From Mycolicibacterium rhodesiae JS60 (GTDB taxonomy: Bacteria > Actinomycetota > Actinomycetes > Mycobacteriales > Mycobacteriaceae), in assembly GCA_000230935.2 (NCBI GenBank), contig AGIQ01000002.1, positions 1,302,001-1,366,000 on the forward strand: DNA of 64,000 nucleotides, written 5' to 3'. Under the pieces are notes generated by a model, which was not told the origin of the DNA, made no database searches, and saw only the letters and a list, made by a program, of their open reading frames with translations. A program made the position numbers and the translations under genes. This document shows, one piece after another, positions 45,422 to 53,287 of this stretch; positions within the stretch are counted from its first letter, which is position 1, and every line of letters starts with the position of its first letter.

Positions 45422-47533
45422 ATGGCGACGACCGACCTCCAGTTGACCGGCATGAGCTGCGCATCCTGCGCGGCCAGGATCGAGCGCGGCCTCAACGATC
45501 TGGACGGTGTGCAGGCCACGGTGAACTTCGCCGTCGAGCGCGCACACGTCGAACACGGGCCGCAGATTTCCGAGCACGACCTGATCCATGCCGTGGAATC
45601 CACGGGCTATCACGCGTCGGTGGTGGACCACTCCGGCCACGGACACGACCACATGGATCACGACGTCCCGACCGAACAGCTGTGGCCGCGGCTCATCGGC
45701 TCGGCGGTGCTGGCCGTTCCGGTGGTGGCGCTGTCGATGGTGATGCCGTGGCAATTCCCCGGATGGCTGTGGCTGGTGCTGGCATTGACGACGCCGATCG
45801 TGTTCTGGGGCGGCTACCCGTTCCACAAGGCCGCGCTGAACAGTGCACGGCACGGGGCCTCGACCATGGACACCCTGGTATCCATCGGCACGCTGGCGGC
45901 CTACCTCTGGTCGCTGTATGAGGTGGTGACCGGCGCGGCCACGCACGGTCACGGGCATGTGTACTTCGAGGTGGCGGCGGCAGTGACGGTGTTCCTGCTG
46001 GCCGGTCGTTATGCCGAGGCCAAGGCCAAGCGGTCGGCCGGCGCTGCGCTGCGTGCGTTGCTGTCGCTGGGAGCCAAGGACGCCACGGTGGTGCGGGACG
46101 GGACCGAGGTGCGAATCCCGGTGGGGGAGTTGCGTGTTGACGATGTGATCGTGGTCCGGCCCGGTGAGCGGGTGGCCACCGACGGTGTCGTCGTGGACGG
46201 CGCGTCGGCGCTGGACACCTCGGCGATGACGGGTGAGTCGGTGCCTGTCGATGTCGGCGCCGGAGCCGAGGTCCTCGGCGGCGCGGTGAACACCTATGGC
46301 CGGATCCTGGTGCGCGCCAGCCGTGTCGGCGCCGACACCCAGCTCTCCCGGATGGCCCGCATGGTTGCCGACGCGCAGAGCGGGAAGGCCTCGATCCAGC
46401 GGCTGGCCGACCGGGTGTCGGCGGTCTTTGTGCCGGTTGTGCTGGCCATCGCCGCGATCACGCTCGTGGCCTGGCTGCTGGCCGGTTGCTCGGCCGCCGC
46501 GGCGTTCACCGCCGCAGTGGCGGTGCTGATCATCGCCTGCCCGTGCGCGCTCGGCCTGGCGACGCCGACCGCGATCCTGGTCGGCACCGGCCGGGGAGCT
46601 CAGCTCGGGGTGCTGATCAAGGAGCCGCAGGTGCTCGAGACCGTCACTGGTATCGACACCGTCGTCCTGGATAAGACCGGCACCGTCACCGCCGGCACGA
46701 TGGCGGTCGCGGCCGTCGAGGCCGAACCCGGCGTCGATGACGACGCCGTGCTGGCCTGGGCTGCAGGCGTCGAAGCGGCTTCCGAACATCCGGTGGCCGC
46801 CGCGATCGTGGCCGCAGCCCGCGAGCGGGGGCTGCGCGTGCCCGAGGTGAGTGACTTCGCCAACGATCCCGGGACCGGGGTCAGCGGCGTGGTCGACGGG
46901 GTGACGGTTCGGGTGGCCCGCGCCTCGGATGACGACGGGCGCACCAGTGTGGCGGTGACGGCCGACGGCACTCGGTGCGGGGTGATCCGCCTGGTCGACG
47001 CGGTCAAGCCGACCAGTGCCGAGGCGGTCGCCGAACTGAAGGCGATGGGGATCACGCCGATCCTGCTGACCGGCGACAACCCGGCCGTGGCCGCGCGGGT
47101 GGCCGCCGAGGTCGGCATCGCCGCCGAGAACGTCATCGCCGGTGTGCTGCCCTCGGAGAAGGCCGAGGCCATCACGCGGCTACAGGCGCAGGGCCGCACG
47201 GTCGCCATGGTCGGCGACGGGGTCAACGACTCCGTCGCGCTGGCTACCGCCGATGTCGGTCTGGCGATGGGCACCGGCACCGACGCCGCCATCGAGGCGG
47301 GCGACATCACGCTGGTCCGCGGCGACCTGCGGACCGTACCGACCGCCCTACGGCTGTCGTCACGCACCCTGCGGATCATCAAGCAGAACTTGTTCTGGGC
47401 GTTCGGCTACAACGTGGCGGCGATCCCGCTCGCCGCGCTGGGCATGCTGAACCCGATGATCGCCGGCGCCGCGATGGCGTTTTCGTCGGTGCTGGTGGTG
47501 ACCAACAGCCTGCGCCTCAAGCGGTTTTCCTGA
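45422..47533 (+). CDS. copper-exporting P1B-type ATPase (CtpV/CopA type)
   Basis: 703 residues from ATG 45422. An N-terminal heavy-metal domain has GMSCASCAARIERG (Cys13, Cys16). A His-rich linker follows (HSGHGHDHMDHD), then eight membrane helices, the actuator motif TGESVPVDVG, the transport motif ACPCALGLATP (Cys373, Cys375), the phosphorylation motif DKTGTVT (Asp417), SEHPVAAAIV (HP motif) and MVGDGVNDSVAL. Late helices carry YN (FGYNVAAIP) and MxxSS (MAFSSV), the Cu(I) P1B-1 signature. It exports Cu(I) across the membrane. Its promoter has a CsoR-like operator. Confidence 0.93.
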   Translation: MATTDLQLTGMSCASCAARIERGLNDLDGVQATVNFAVERAHVEHGPQISEHDLIHAVESTGYHASVVDHSGHGHDHMDHDVPTEQLWPRLIGSAVLAVPVVALSMVMPWQFPGWLWLVLALTTPIVFWGGYPFHKAALNSARHGASTMDTLVSIGTLAAYLWSLYEVVTGAATHGHGHVYFEVAAAVTVFLLAGRYAEAKAKRSAGAALRALLSLGAKDATVVRDGTEVRIPVGELRVDDVIVVRPGERVATDGVVVDGASALDTSAMTGESVPVDVGAGAEVLGGAVNTYGRILVRASRVGADTQLSRMARMVADAQSGKASIQRLADRVSAVFVPVVLAIAAITLVAWLLAGCSAAAAFTAAVAVLIIACPCALGLATPTAILVGTGRGAQLGVLIKEPQVLETVTGIDTVVLDKTGTVTAGTMAVAAVEAEPGVDDDAVLAWAAGVEAASEHPVAAAIVAAARERGLRVPEVSDFANDPGTGVSGVVDGVTVRVARASDDDGRTSVAVTADGTRCGVIRLVDAVKPTSAEAVAELKAMGITPILLTGDNPAVAARVAAEVGIAAENVIAGVLPSEKAEAITRLQAQGRTVAMVGDGVNDSVALATADVGLAMGTGTDAAIEAGDITLVRGDLRTVPTALRLSSRTLRIIKQNLFWAFGYNVAAIPLAALGMLNPMIAGAAMAFSSVLVVTNSLRLKRFS

Positions 47534-47592
47534 CTTCCACGAAACCGACAGTTCGTCGATCTCGGCGCGGAGTGACGCTGGTCACGAAGTAG

Positions 47593-47629
47593 TTGGTACA
47601 AAGTGCGAAATCTGTAACACTGTCTCACA
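47593..47629 (+). promoter_or_regulatory. promoter with imperfect palindrome before the oxygenase-TetR pair
   Basis: TTGGTA (47593-47598) and TAACAC (47615-47620) are 16 bp apart, and ATG 47629 lies 8 bp after the -10, so the transcript has little or no leader. The sequence TGTAACACTGTCTCACA (47613-47629) is symmetric at 12 of 17 positions and covers the -10 and the start codon. A TetR regulator is encoded downstream in the same unit, so autoregulation is likely. This is inferred from pattern and context. Confidence 0.5.
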
Positions 47630-48492
47630 TGACGGATCTTGCCGAGTCCCAGTCGACCATCGACGCCCTGCCGCTCGGCCCACAGTCACTGGTATGGCGC
47701 TACTTCGGCGACAACCGGATGTTCCTCATCGGACCCCGGCCGGCCGTGCTGCAGAACATGCTCGCCGAGTTGGGCCAGGGTGTGCAGGACCACTCGGTGT
47801 TCTTCGCCGACACCGCTGCGCGGGTCAAACGCTCGTTGCCGCCGATCTTCAAGACCGTCTACGGCAACGACGACGACAACGCCGGGACCAGCGTCCGCGA
47901 CTTCCACCACGACATCAAGGGTGATATGCCCGACGGCAAGCGGTATCACGCGCTGGACCCCGACACCTACTTCTGGGCGCACGCGACGTTCTTCGACCAG
48001 GCCCTGTACTTCGCCGACACCTTCGTCAAGCGGCTCTCGCGCGCCGAGAAGGAGCAGATGTACTTGGAGTCCAAGACCTGGTATCGCCGCTACGGTGTCA
48101 GTGATCGCCCGATGCCTGCCGATTACGCAGAGTTCGAGCGCTACTGGGACCGCATGATCAACGAGGTGCTCGTCGCCCACCCCACCGCCAAATACGGCGT
48201 CGGCTACGTCACCAAGGGGTTCCCGAAGCCCAAGGCCGTCAACCCGATTGTGTGGCGGCTGGTTTCGCCGGTGTTCAACCCGGTGGCGGCGTTCCTGACC
48301 ACCGGCGGGATGCCGCCGCGCACCCGCGAGTTGCTCGGCCTGCCGTGGAGCGAGCGCAAGGAACGCAATTATCAGCGTTTCGCCGCGTTGTGGCGCTCGC
48401 GCCCGGTCAACTGGCTGTGGGACCATCTACCGATGAACATCCGCTACAACCGCTATGCCGCAGCGGGTTTCGCGCAGGCAGGGCATGTCTGA
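47629..48492 (+). CDS. DUF2236 / MpaB-like oxygenase family protein
   Basis: 287 residues from ATG 47629. The family features are [20 protein letters not shown] near the start, [17 protein letters not shown], the His-containing block [20 protein letters not shown] and a C-terminal [18 protein letters not shown]. The family includes rubber oxygenase Lcp and the ER enzyme MpaB, heme-linked oxygenases. Substrate is unknown; a lipid or isoprenoid is plausible in mycobacteria. It overlaps the TetR gene by 8 nt. Confidence 0.83.
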   Translation: MTDLAESQSTIDALPLGPQSLVWRYFGDNRMFLIGPRPAVLQNMLAELGQGVQDHSVFFADTAARVKRSLPPIFKTVYGNDDDNAGTSVRDFHHDIKGDMPDGKRYHALDPDTYFWAHATFFDQALYFADTFVKRLSRAEKEQMYLESKTWYRRYGVSDRPMPADYAEFERYWDRMINEVLVAHPTAKYGVGYVTKGFPKPKAVNPIVWRLVSPVFNPVAAFLTTGGMPPRTRELLGLPWSERKERNYQRFAALWRSRPVNWLWDHLPMNIRYNRYAAAGFAQAGHV

Positions 48493-49072
48493 CCAGTCGA
48501 CCGAAGCGATCCTCGACGCCGCGCTCGTCGAGTTCGACCAGCATGGCATCCGCAGGGTCGCCCTCGATGACGTCGCCCGTCGGGCCAGGGTGAGCCGGAC
48601 GACGATCTATCGGCGCTTCGCCAACAAGGACGACCTGGTGTCCGCGGTGGTGGACCGGGAGAACGCCCAGCTGTTCGCCGACATCGCCGAGGAGCTCAAA
48701 AACGCACGGCCACAGTCGAATTACTACGTCGAAGCTTTCACCCAGGCGATCCTGCGCGGTCGCAAGCACCGGGTGCTCAACCGGATGGTCCACGACGAAC
48801 CGGCGTTGACGCTGGAGTTGGCCCGCCGGCACTATGCGGCTGCGGTGCAGCGCATCGAGGCCGCCCTGCAGGTGATCTTCCCGCCCGGCTTCGCCGATCG
48901 GATCGGACCACAGGCTGTCCACGAACTCGCCGACAACATCTGGCGATACGCGATCATGGCGGCACTGCTACCCGGGCCGGATCCGATCGAAACTGCAGAC
49001 GATATCCGGGCTTTCGCCACCAAACACTTCTTGCCGAGTCTGCCTGATGCGCTGCGCGCGGTGCCGGTCTAG
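48485..49072 (+). CDS. TetR family transcriptional regulator
   Basis: 195 residues from ATG 48485. The N-terminal helix-turn-helix is clear: [40 protein letters not shown]. The C-terminal ligand-binding domain is unspecific. It is co-transcribed with the DUF2236 oxygenase gene (8-nt overlap), and a candidate operator lies on that gene's promoter. An inverted repeat overlaps its last 2 nt and probably ends transcription. Confidence 0.9.
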   Translation: MSDQSTEAILDAALVEFDQHGIRRVALDDVARRARVSRTTIYRRFANKDDLVSAVVDRENAQLFADIAEELKNARPQSNYYVEAFTQAILRGRKHRVLNRMVHDEPALTLELARRHYAAAVQRIEAALQVIFPPGFADRIGPQAVHELADNIWRYAIMAALLPGPDPIETADDIRAFATKHFLPSLPDALRAVPV

Positions 49073-49125
49073 CGATTTCGGCGCGTTTTCGTTCGCTCAG
49101 CGGCGGTTTTCGCGCCGAAATCGCT
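49071..49125. terminator. 15-bp inverted repeat, extragenic palindrome copy A / bidirectional terminator
   Basis: AGCGATTTCGGCGCG (49071-49085) and its exact complement CGCGCCGAAATCGCT (49111-49125) flank a 25-nt loop. The element fills the gap between the convergent TetR gene (ends 49072) and the reductase gene (ends 49128), so it can act as a terminator on both strands. Its 49-bp core (49074-49122) recurs at 58633-58681 with 42 of 49 positions identical, including loop sequence, so it belongs to a dispersed repeat family. Confidence 0.75.
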
Positions 49126-49127
49126 GC

Positions 49128-49532
49128 TCAGCCTCGGGTCAATAACACCGCGTTCTCGAACGGCAGCATCGTGAAGATCGCCCGCCAGAGGCCCGAAACA
49201 TGAGGAGCGGCTTCGGCTTTGGTCACCACCCGCGGATTGGAGACGGCGAAGGTCCGGCCGTACCGTTTGAGCCGACCGCCGCCGGTGGCGGTGATGTTCT
49301 TCAGCCAGTCTCGGTTCGGCCCGTAGGTCAGCAGGATGGCCACGCCCTCGTCGGTGGTAAACACCGTCAGCGGGGTGCGGTAGTGCGCACCGGAGCGGCG
49401 GCCGACGTGTTGGAGGATGCCCATCGTCGGAACGAACCCCGCCCACAACCGCTGTACCGGGTTGGTGACATGTCGGTTGAACCTGGCCAACCATTGCGGC
49501 AGCTGCATCAGACCATCAAACTCTCTAACCAT
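49128..49532 (-). CDS. F420-type nitroreductase family protein (Ddn superfamily)
   Basis: 134 residues from ATG 49532, or 126 from ATG 49508. The deazaflavin-dependent nitroreductase (PF04075-like) pattern is present: FVPTMGILQHVGRRSGAHYR, TPLTVFTTDEGVAILLTYGP, NRDWLKNITATGGGRLKRYG. These split beta-barrel proteins use F420H2 to reduce quinones or nitro compounds. The first start codon overlaps that of the divergent gene within CCATGG. A downstream start at 49508 would free about 22 bp for a promoter. Confidence 0.83.
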   Translation of the reverse strand: MVREFDGLMQLPQWLARFNRHVTNPVQRLWAGFVPTMGILQHVGRRSGAHYRTPLTVFTTDEGVAILLTYGPNRDWLKNITATGGGRLKRYGRTFAVSNPRVVTKAEAAPHVSGLWRAIFTMLPFENAVLLTRG

Positions 49533-49926
49533 GGCCTACCTCAAGCCTCCGTGGTTCACCGTCAAGGTGTTCAACAAGATCGCGATGGCCACCGGCGTCT
49601 CGGGCACCGAGACGCTGACGGTGACGGCCCGTGCCAGCGGGCAGGAGCAGCGGATCCCGGTGATCACCGTCGAGGTCGACGGCATCCGGTACCTGGTGTC
49701 GACCCGGGGTGAGTCGCAGTGGGTGAAGAACGTGCGGGCCAACCCGGTGGTGACCTTGGACACCAAAGTGGGTTCGGCGCGGTTCACCGCCGCTGAAGTG
49801 CCCGTTGCCGAGCGTGGACCGGTCTTGGCGGCCTACCGCGTCAAGGCGGGAAAGACCGTCGACGGCTACTTCGCCAAGCTGCCGGAGGCCGTCGACCACC
49901 CGGTTTTCGGCCTCGAGCCGGTGTGA
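49531..49926 (+). CDS. F420-type nitroreductase/quinone reductase family protein
   Basis: 131 residues from ATG 49531. The same family as its divergent neighbour: [60 protein letters not shown]. The first residues [20 protein letters not shown] form a short amphipathic lead typical of Ddn-like proteins. Upstream extension to 49417 is antisense to the neighbour and is rejected. Since no spacer exists, promoters for both genes must lie inside the opposite coding sequence. Confidence 0.83.
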   Translation: MAYLKPPWFTVKVFNKIAMATGVSGTETLTVTARASGQEQRIPVITVEVDGIRYLVSTRGESQWVKNVRANPVVTLDTKVGSARFTAAEVPVAERGPVLAAYRVKAGKTVDGYFAKLPEAVDHPVFGLEPV

Positions 49927-49996
49927 CCCGCACTCGCAGGCCGGACTCCTACACCCTGTAGTTGACCATCCCCGCCTGCCTGGGACACTGGTGCCC

Positions 49997-51313
49997 ATGA
50001 ACAGCACCGATCAGGCCGCCTCGACCGCCGCATCGGCCAGGCTGTTCGCCGACGCCTGCGCGGTCATCCCCGGTGGAGTGAACTCCCCGGTCCGGGCCTT
50101 CAACTCCGTCGGTGGAACGCCCCGCTACATCACCTCGGCCAACGGCTACTGGCTCACCGACGCCGACGGCAACCGCTTCATCGACCTGGTGTGCTCGTGG
50201 GGTCCGATGATCCTGGGCCACGCCCATCCCGCCGTCGTCGACGCGGTGCAACGCGCGGCCGCCGACGGCCTGTCGTTCGGCGCCCCCACTCCCGGCGAGA
50301 CCGAGCTGGCCGCCGAGATCATCGCCCGGATGAAACCGGTCGAGCGGGTGCGGCTGGTGAACTCCGGCACCGAGGCGACCATGAGCGCGGTCCGCCTGGC
50401 CCGCGGATTCACCGGCCGCTCGAAGGTCATCAAATTCTCCGGCTGCTATCACGGCCACGTCGACGCGCTGCTGGCCGACGCCGGTTCCGGGGTCGCGACC
50501 CTGGGCCTGCCGTCATCTCCGGGTGTCACCGGCGCCACCGCCGCCGACACGATCGTCTTGCCCTACAACGACATCGCCGCGGTGGAGGAGTCCTTCGGCG
50601 TGTTCGGCGACACCATCGCCGCGGTGATCACCGAGGCGTGCCCGGGCAACATGGGCGCCGTTCCGCCGCTGCCCGGCTACAACGCCGCGCTGCGGCGCAT
50701 CACCGCCCAACATGGCGCCCTGCTGATCGTCGACGAGGTGATGACCGGCTTCCGGATGAGCCGAAGTGGTTGGTATGGAATCGATCCCGTGGACGCCGAC
50801 CTGTTCACCTTCGGCAAGGTGATGAGCGGCGGCCTGCCTGCCGCCGCGTTCGGCGGGCGCCGCGATGTGATGGAGCGCCTCGCCCCGCTGGGCCCGGTGT
50901 ATCAAGCCGGCACTCTGTCGGGCAACCCGGTGGCGGTGGCCGCCGGGCTGGCCACCCTGCGCAACGCCGACGACGCGGTGTACGCCGCACTCGACGCCAA
51001 CGCCGACCGGCTCGCCGGTCTGCTCACCGACACGCTGACGCAAGCCGGTGTGGCCCATCAGGTTCCGCGGGCGGGCAACTTCCTTTCGGTGTTCTTCACC
51101 GACACCCCGGTCACCAATTTCGCCGAGGCGAAAGCCAGCCAGACCTGGCGGTTCCCGGCGTTCTTCCACGCGCTGCTCGACGCCGGTGTCTACGCACCAC
51201 CGAGTGCCTTCGAAACCTGGTTCGTATCAGCCGCGCTCGACGACGCCGCCTTCGACCGGATCGCCGACGCCCTCCCGGCGGCGGCTCGGGCTGCCGCGGA
51301 GGCCAAGGAATGA
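49997..51313 (+). CDS. hemL: glutamate-1-semialdehyde 2,1-aminomutase
   Basis: PLP enzyme making 5-aminolevulinate from glutamate-1-semialdehyde, the step between HemA and HemB. 438 residues from ATG 49997. Signatures are [88 protein letters not shown] and [16 protein letters not shown] (Lys274 binds PLP). It is translationally coupled to the following phosphatase (ATGA) and so leads the cytochrome c maturation operon, linking heme supply to heme attachment. Confidence 0.96.
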   Translation: MNSTDQAASTAASARLFADACAVIPGGVNSPVRAFNSVGGTPRYITSANGYWLTDADGNRFIDLVCSWGPMILGHAHPAVVDAVQRAAADGLSFGAPTPGETELAAEIIARMKPVERVRLVNSGTEATMSAVRLARGFTGRSKVIKFSGCYHGHVDALLADAGSGVATLGLPSSPGVTGATAADTIVLPYNDIAAVEESFGVFGDTIAAVITEACPGNMGAVPPLPGYNAALRRITAQHGALLIVDEVMTGFRMSRSGWYGIDPVDADLFTFGKVMSGGLPAAAFGGRRDVMERLAPLGPVYQAGTLSGNPVAVAAGLATLRNADDAVYAALDANADRLAGLLTDTLTQAGVAHQVPRAGNFLSVFFTDTPVTNFAEAKASQTWRFPAFFHALLDAGVYAPPSAFETWFVSAALDDAAFDRIADALPAAARAAAEAKE

Positions 51314-51918
51314 GCGACCGCACGATCGTCCACGTCATGCGCCACGGCGAGGTGCACAACCCCGACGGCATCCTCTACGGCCGCCTGCCCGACTTCCACC
51401 TCTCCGAGCGCGGCCGCGCCCAGGCCGAGGCCGTCGCCAGCTGGCTGGCCAAGCGAGACATCGTCTACGTGGTGGCCTCTCCTCTGGAACGGGCGCAGGA
51501 GACCGCCGCGCCGATCGCCGCCCACCACGGCCTGGCCGTCGACACCGACGACGAACTCATCGAGTCCCGGAACGTCTTTCAGGGCGAACGGGTGTCACCC
51601 GGCGACGGTGCGCTGCGGGATCCCCGCAACTGGTGGCACCTACGCAACCCGCGGACACCCTCGTGGGGCGAGCCGTACCACGAGATCGCCGCGCGGATGA
51701 AGGGCGCCGTGGAACGCGCACGGATCGAGGGGGCCGGGCACGAGGCGATCTGCGTCAGCCACCAGCTGCCGGTCGAGACGCTGCGCCGCGCGATGACCGG
51801 TGCCAAGCTGCACCACTTTCCGACCCGGCGACTGTGCAACCTGGCATCGCTGACGTCGTTCTACTTCGATGGGGATGACTACATCGGCTGGGGATACGCG
51901 GAGCTAGCCGGACGGTGA
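51310..51918 (+). CDS. histidine phosphatase family protein (Rv0525-like)
   Basis: 202 residues from ATG 51310 overlapping the hemL stop. The phosphoglycerate-mutase-like superfamily motif [10 protein letters not shown] contains the phospho-accepting His; [18 protein letters not shown] carries the second Arg; the C-terminal His is in [16 protein letters not shown]. Substrate is unknown. It is the second gene in the hemL-ccs operon and overlaps the TlpA-like gene by 4 nt. Confidence 0.9.
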   Translation: MSDRTIVHVMRHGEVHNPDGILYGRLPDFHLSERGRAQAEAVASWLAKRDIVYVVASPLERAQETAAPIAAHHGLAVDTDDELIESRNVFQGERVSPGDGALRDPRNWWHLRNPRTPSWGEPYHEIAARMKGAVERARIEGAGHEAICVSHQLPVETLRRAMTGAKLHHFPTRRLCNLASLTSFYFDGDDYIGWGYAELAGR

Positions 51919-52511
51919 AACGGCTGTTGGTCCTCCTGATGGCGGCGACGGTGCTGGCCGGCTGCTCTACCGGTGACGACGCCGTCGCTCAGGGAGGTAC
52001 CTTCGAGTTCGTCGCTCCGGGCGGCAAGACCGATATCTTCTATGACCCGCCGGCCAGCCGTGGCCGCCCAGGACCACTGTCCGGGCCTGATTTGAAAGAC
52101 CCGTCGAAGACGCTGTCGCTGAAGGACTTCGATGGCAAGGTCGTCGTCATCAACGTGTGGGGCCAGTGGTGCGGGCCGTGCCGATCCGAGATCACCCAGC
52201 TTGAGCGGGTTTACACCCAGACCCGTGAGCTGGGTGTGGCATTCCTCGGAATCGACGTGCGGGACAGCGACATCACCGCCCCACAGGACTTCGTCACCGA
52301 CCGCAAAGTCACCTTCCCGTCGATCTACGACCCGGCGATGCGCACCATGATCGCCTTCGGCGGCAAGTACCCCGCGACGGTGATCCCGTCGACCGTGGTG
52401 CTCGACCGGGAACACCGGGTGGCCGCGGTGTTCCTGCGTGAACTGCTGGCCGAGGATCTGCTACCGGTGGTGCAGCGTCTGGCCGCCGAGCCGAAACCGG
52501 CTGCACCATGA
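51915..52511 (+). CDS. TlpA/ResA-like thioredoxin-fold lipoprotein (Rv0526-like)
   Basis: 198 residues from GTG 51915. The signal peptide ends in LAGC (Cys17, lipidated). The redoxin domain has VVVINVWGQWCGPCRSEI with the active pair Cys86/Cys89, then GIDVRDSDITAPQDFV and YPATVIPSTVVLDREH (cis-Pro). It should keep apocytochrome c cysteines reduced on the outer face, receiving electrons from the membrane protein CcdA encoded next. Overlaps on both sides show operon structure. Confidence 0.93.
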   Translation: MKRLLVLLMAATVLAGCSTGDDAVAQGGTFEFVAPGGKTDIFYDPPASRGRPGPLSGPDLKDPSKTLSLKDFDGKVVVINVWGQWCGPCRSEITQLERVYTQTRELGVAFLGIDVRDSDITAPQDFVTDRKVTFPSIYDPAMRTMIAFGGKYPATVIPSTVVLDREHRVAAVFLRELLAEDLLPVVQRLAAEPKPAAP

Positions 52512-53287
52512 CCGGTTTCGCGCAGACCGCCGCCGCGGGCCCGCTGTTGCTGGCCCTCGGGGTCTGCGTGCTGGCCGGGTTGGTGTCCTTCGCTTCACCG
52601 TGCGTGGTGCCCCTGGTGCCCGGCTACCTGTCGTATCTCGCGGCTGTCGTCGGAGTCGACGACCTCGACGCGCGCACCGGACAGGTGGCGGTCAGGGCGC
52701 AACGCTGGCGGGTGGCCGGCTCGGCGCTGCTGTTCGTCGCCGGATTCACCGCGGTGTTCGTGCTGGGCACGGTGGCGGTGCTGGGCATGACCACCACGCT
52801 GATCACCAATCAGCTGGTCTTGCAGCGGGTCGGCGGGGTGCTGACCATCGTCATGGGCCTGGCGTTCATCGGCTTCATCCCGGCGCTGCAGCGCCAGGCG
52901 CGGTTCACGCCGAAAAAGCTCGCCGGCGTGGCCGGTGCCCCGCTGCTGGGCGCGGTGTTCGGGCTGGGCTGGACACCCTGTCTCGGCCCGACACTGACCG
53001 GCGTGATCACCGTCGCCTCGGCCACCGACGGTGCCAGCGTGGCCCGTGGCGTCGCGCTGGTGATCGCCTACTGCCTCGGACTCGGCATCCCGTTCGTCCT
53101 GTTGGCACTCGGATCGGGTTGGGCAGTCAACGGATTCGGCTGGCTACGCCGCCACACCAGGACCATCCAGATCGTCGGCGGCGTGCTGCTGATCGCCGTC
53201 GGGCTGGCGCTGATCACCGGGGCCTGGAACGACTTCATCTCCTGGGTGCGCGACGCCTTCGTCTCTGATGTGAGGCTGCCGATTTGA
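52508..53287 (+). CDS. ccdA: cytochrome c biogenesis protein CcdA
   Basis: 259 residues from ATG 52508; six membrane helices. The two redox cysteines are in FASPCVVPLVPGYLSYL (first helix) and LGWTPCLGPTLTGVITVAS (fourth). CcdA passes electrons from cytoplasmic thioredoxin to the extracytoplasmic TlpA-like protein encoded just upstream. This completes the reducing branch of system II cytochrome c maturation. Its TGA overlaps the TTG of resB. Confidence 0.95.
   Translation: MTGFAQTAAAGPLLLALGVCVLAGLVSFASPCVVPLVPGYLSYLAAVVGVDDLDARTGQVAVRAQRWRVAGSALLFVAGFTAVFVLGTVAVLGMTTTLITNQLVLQRVGGVLTIVMGLAFIGFIPALQRQARFTPKKLAGVAGAPLLGAVFGLGWTPCLGPTLTGVITVASATDGASVARGVALVIAYCLGLGIPFVLLALGSGWAVNGFGWLRRHTRTIQIVGGVLLIAVGLALITGAWNDFISWVRDAFVSDVRLPI

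Noticed and set aside
45242..46789. A 515-codon minus-strand frame
   Set aside because: Antisense to the copper ATPase, His/Arg-rich composition typical of a shadow frame.
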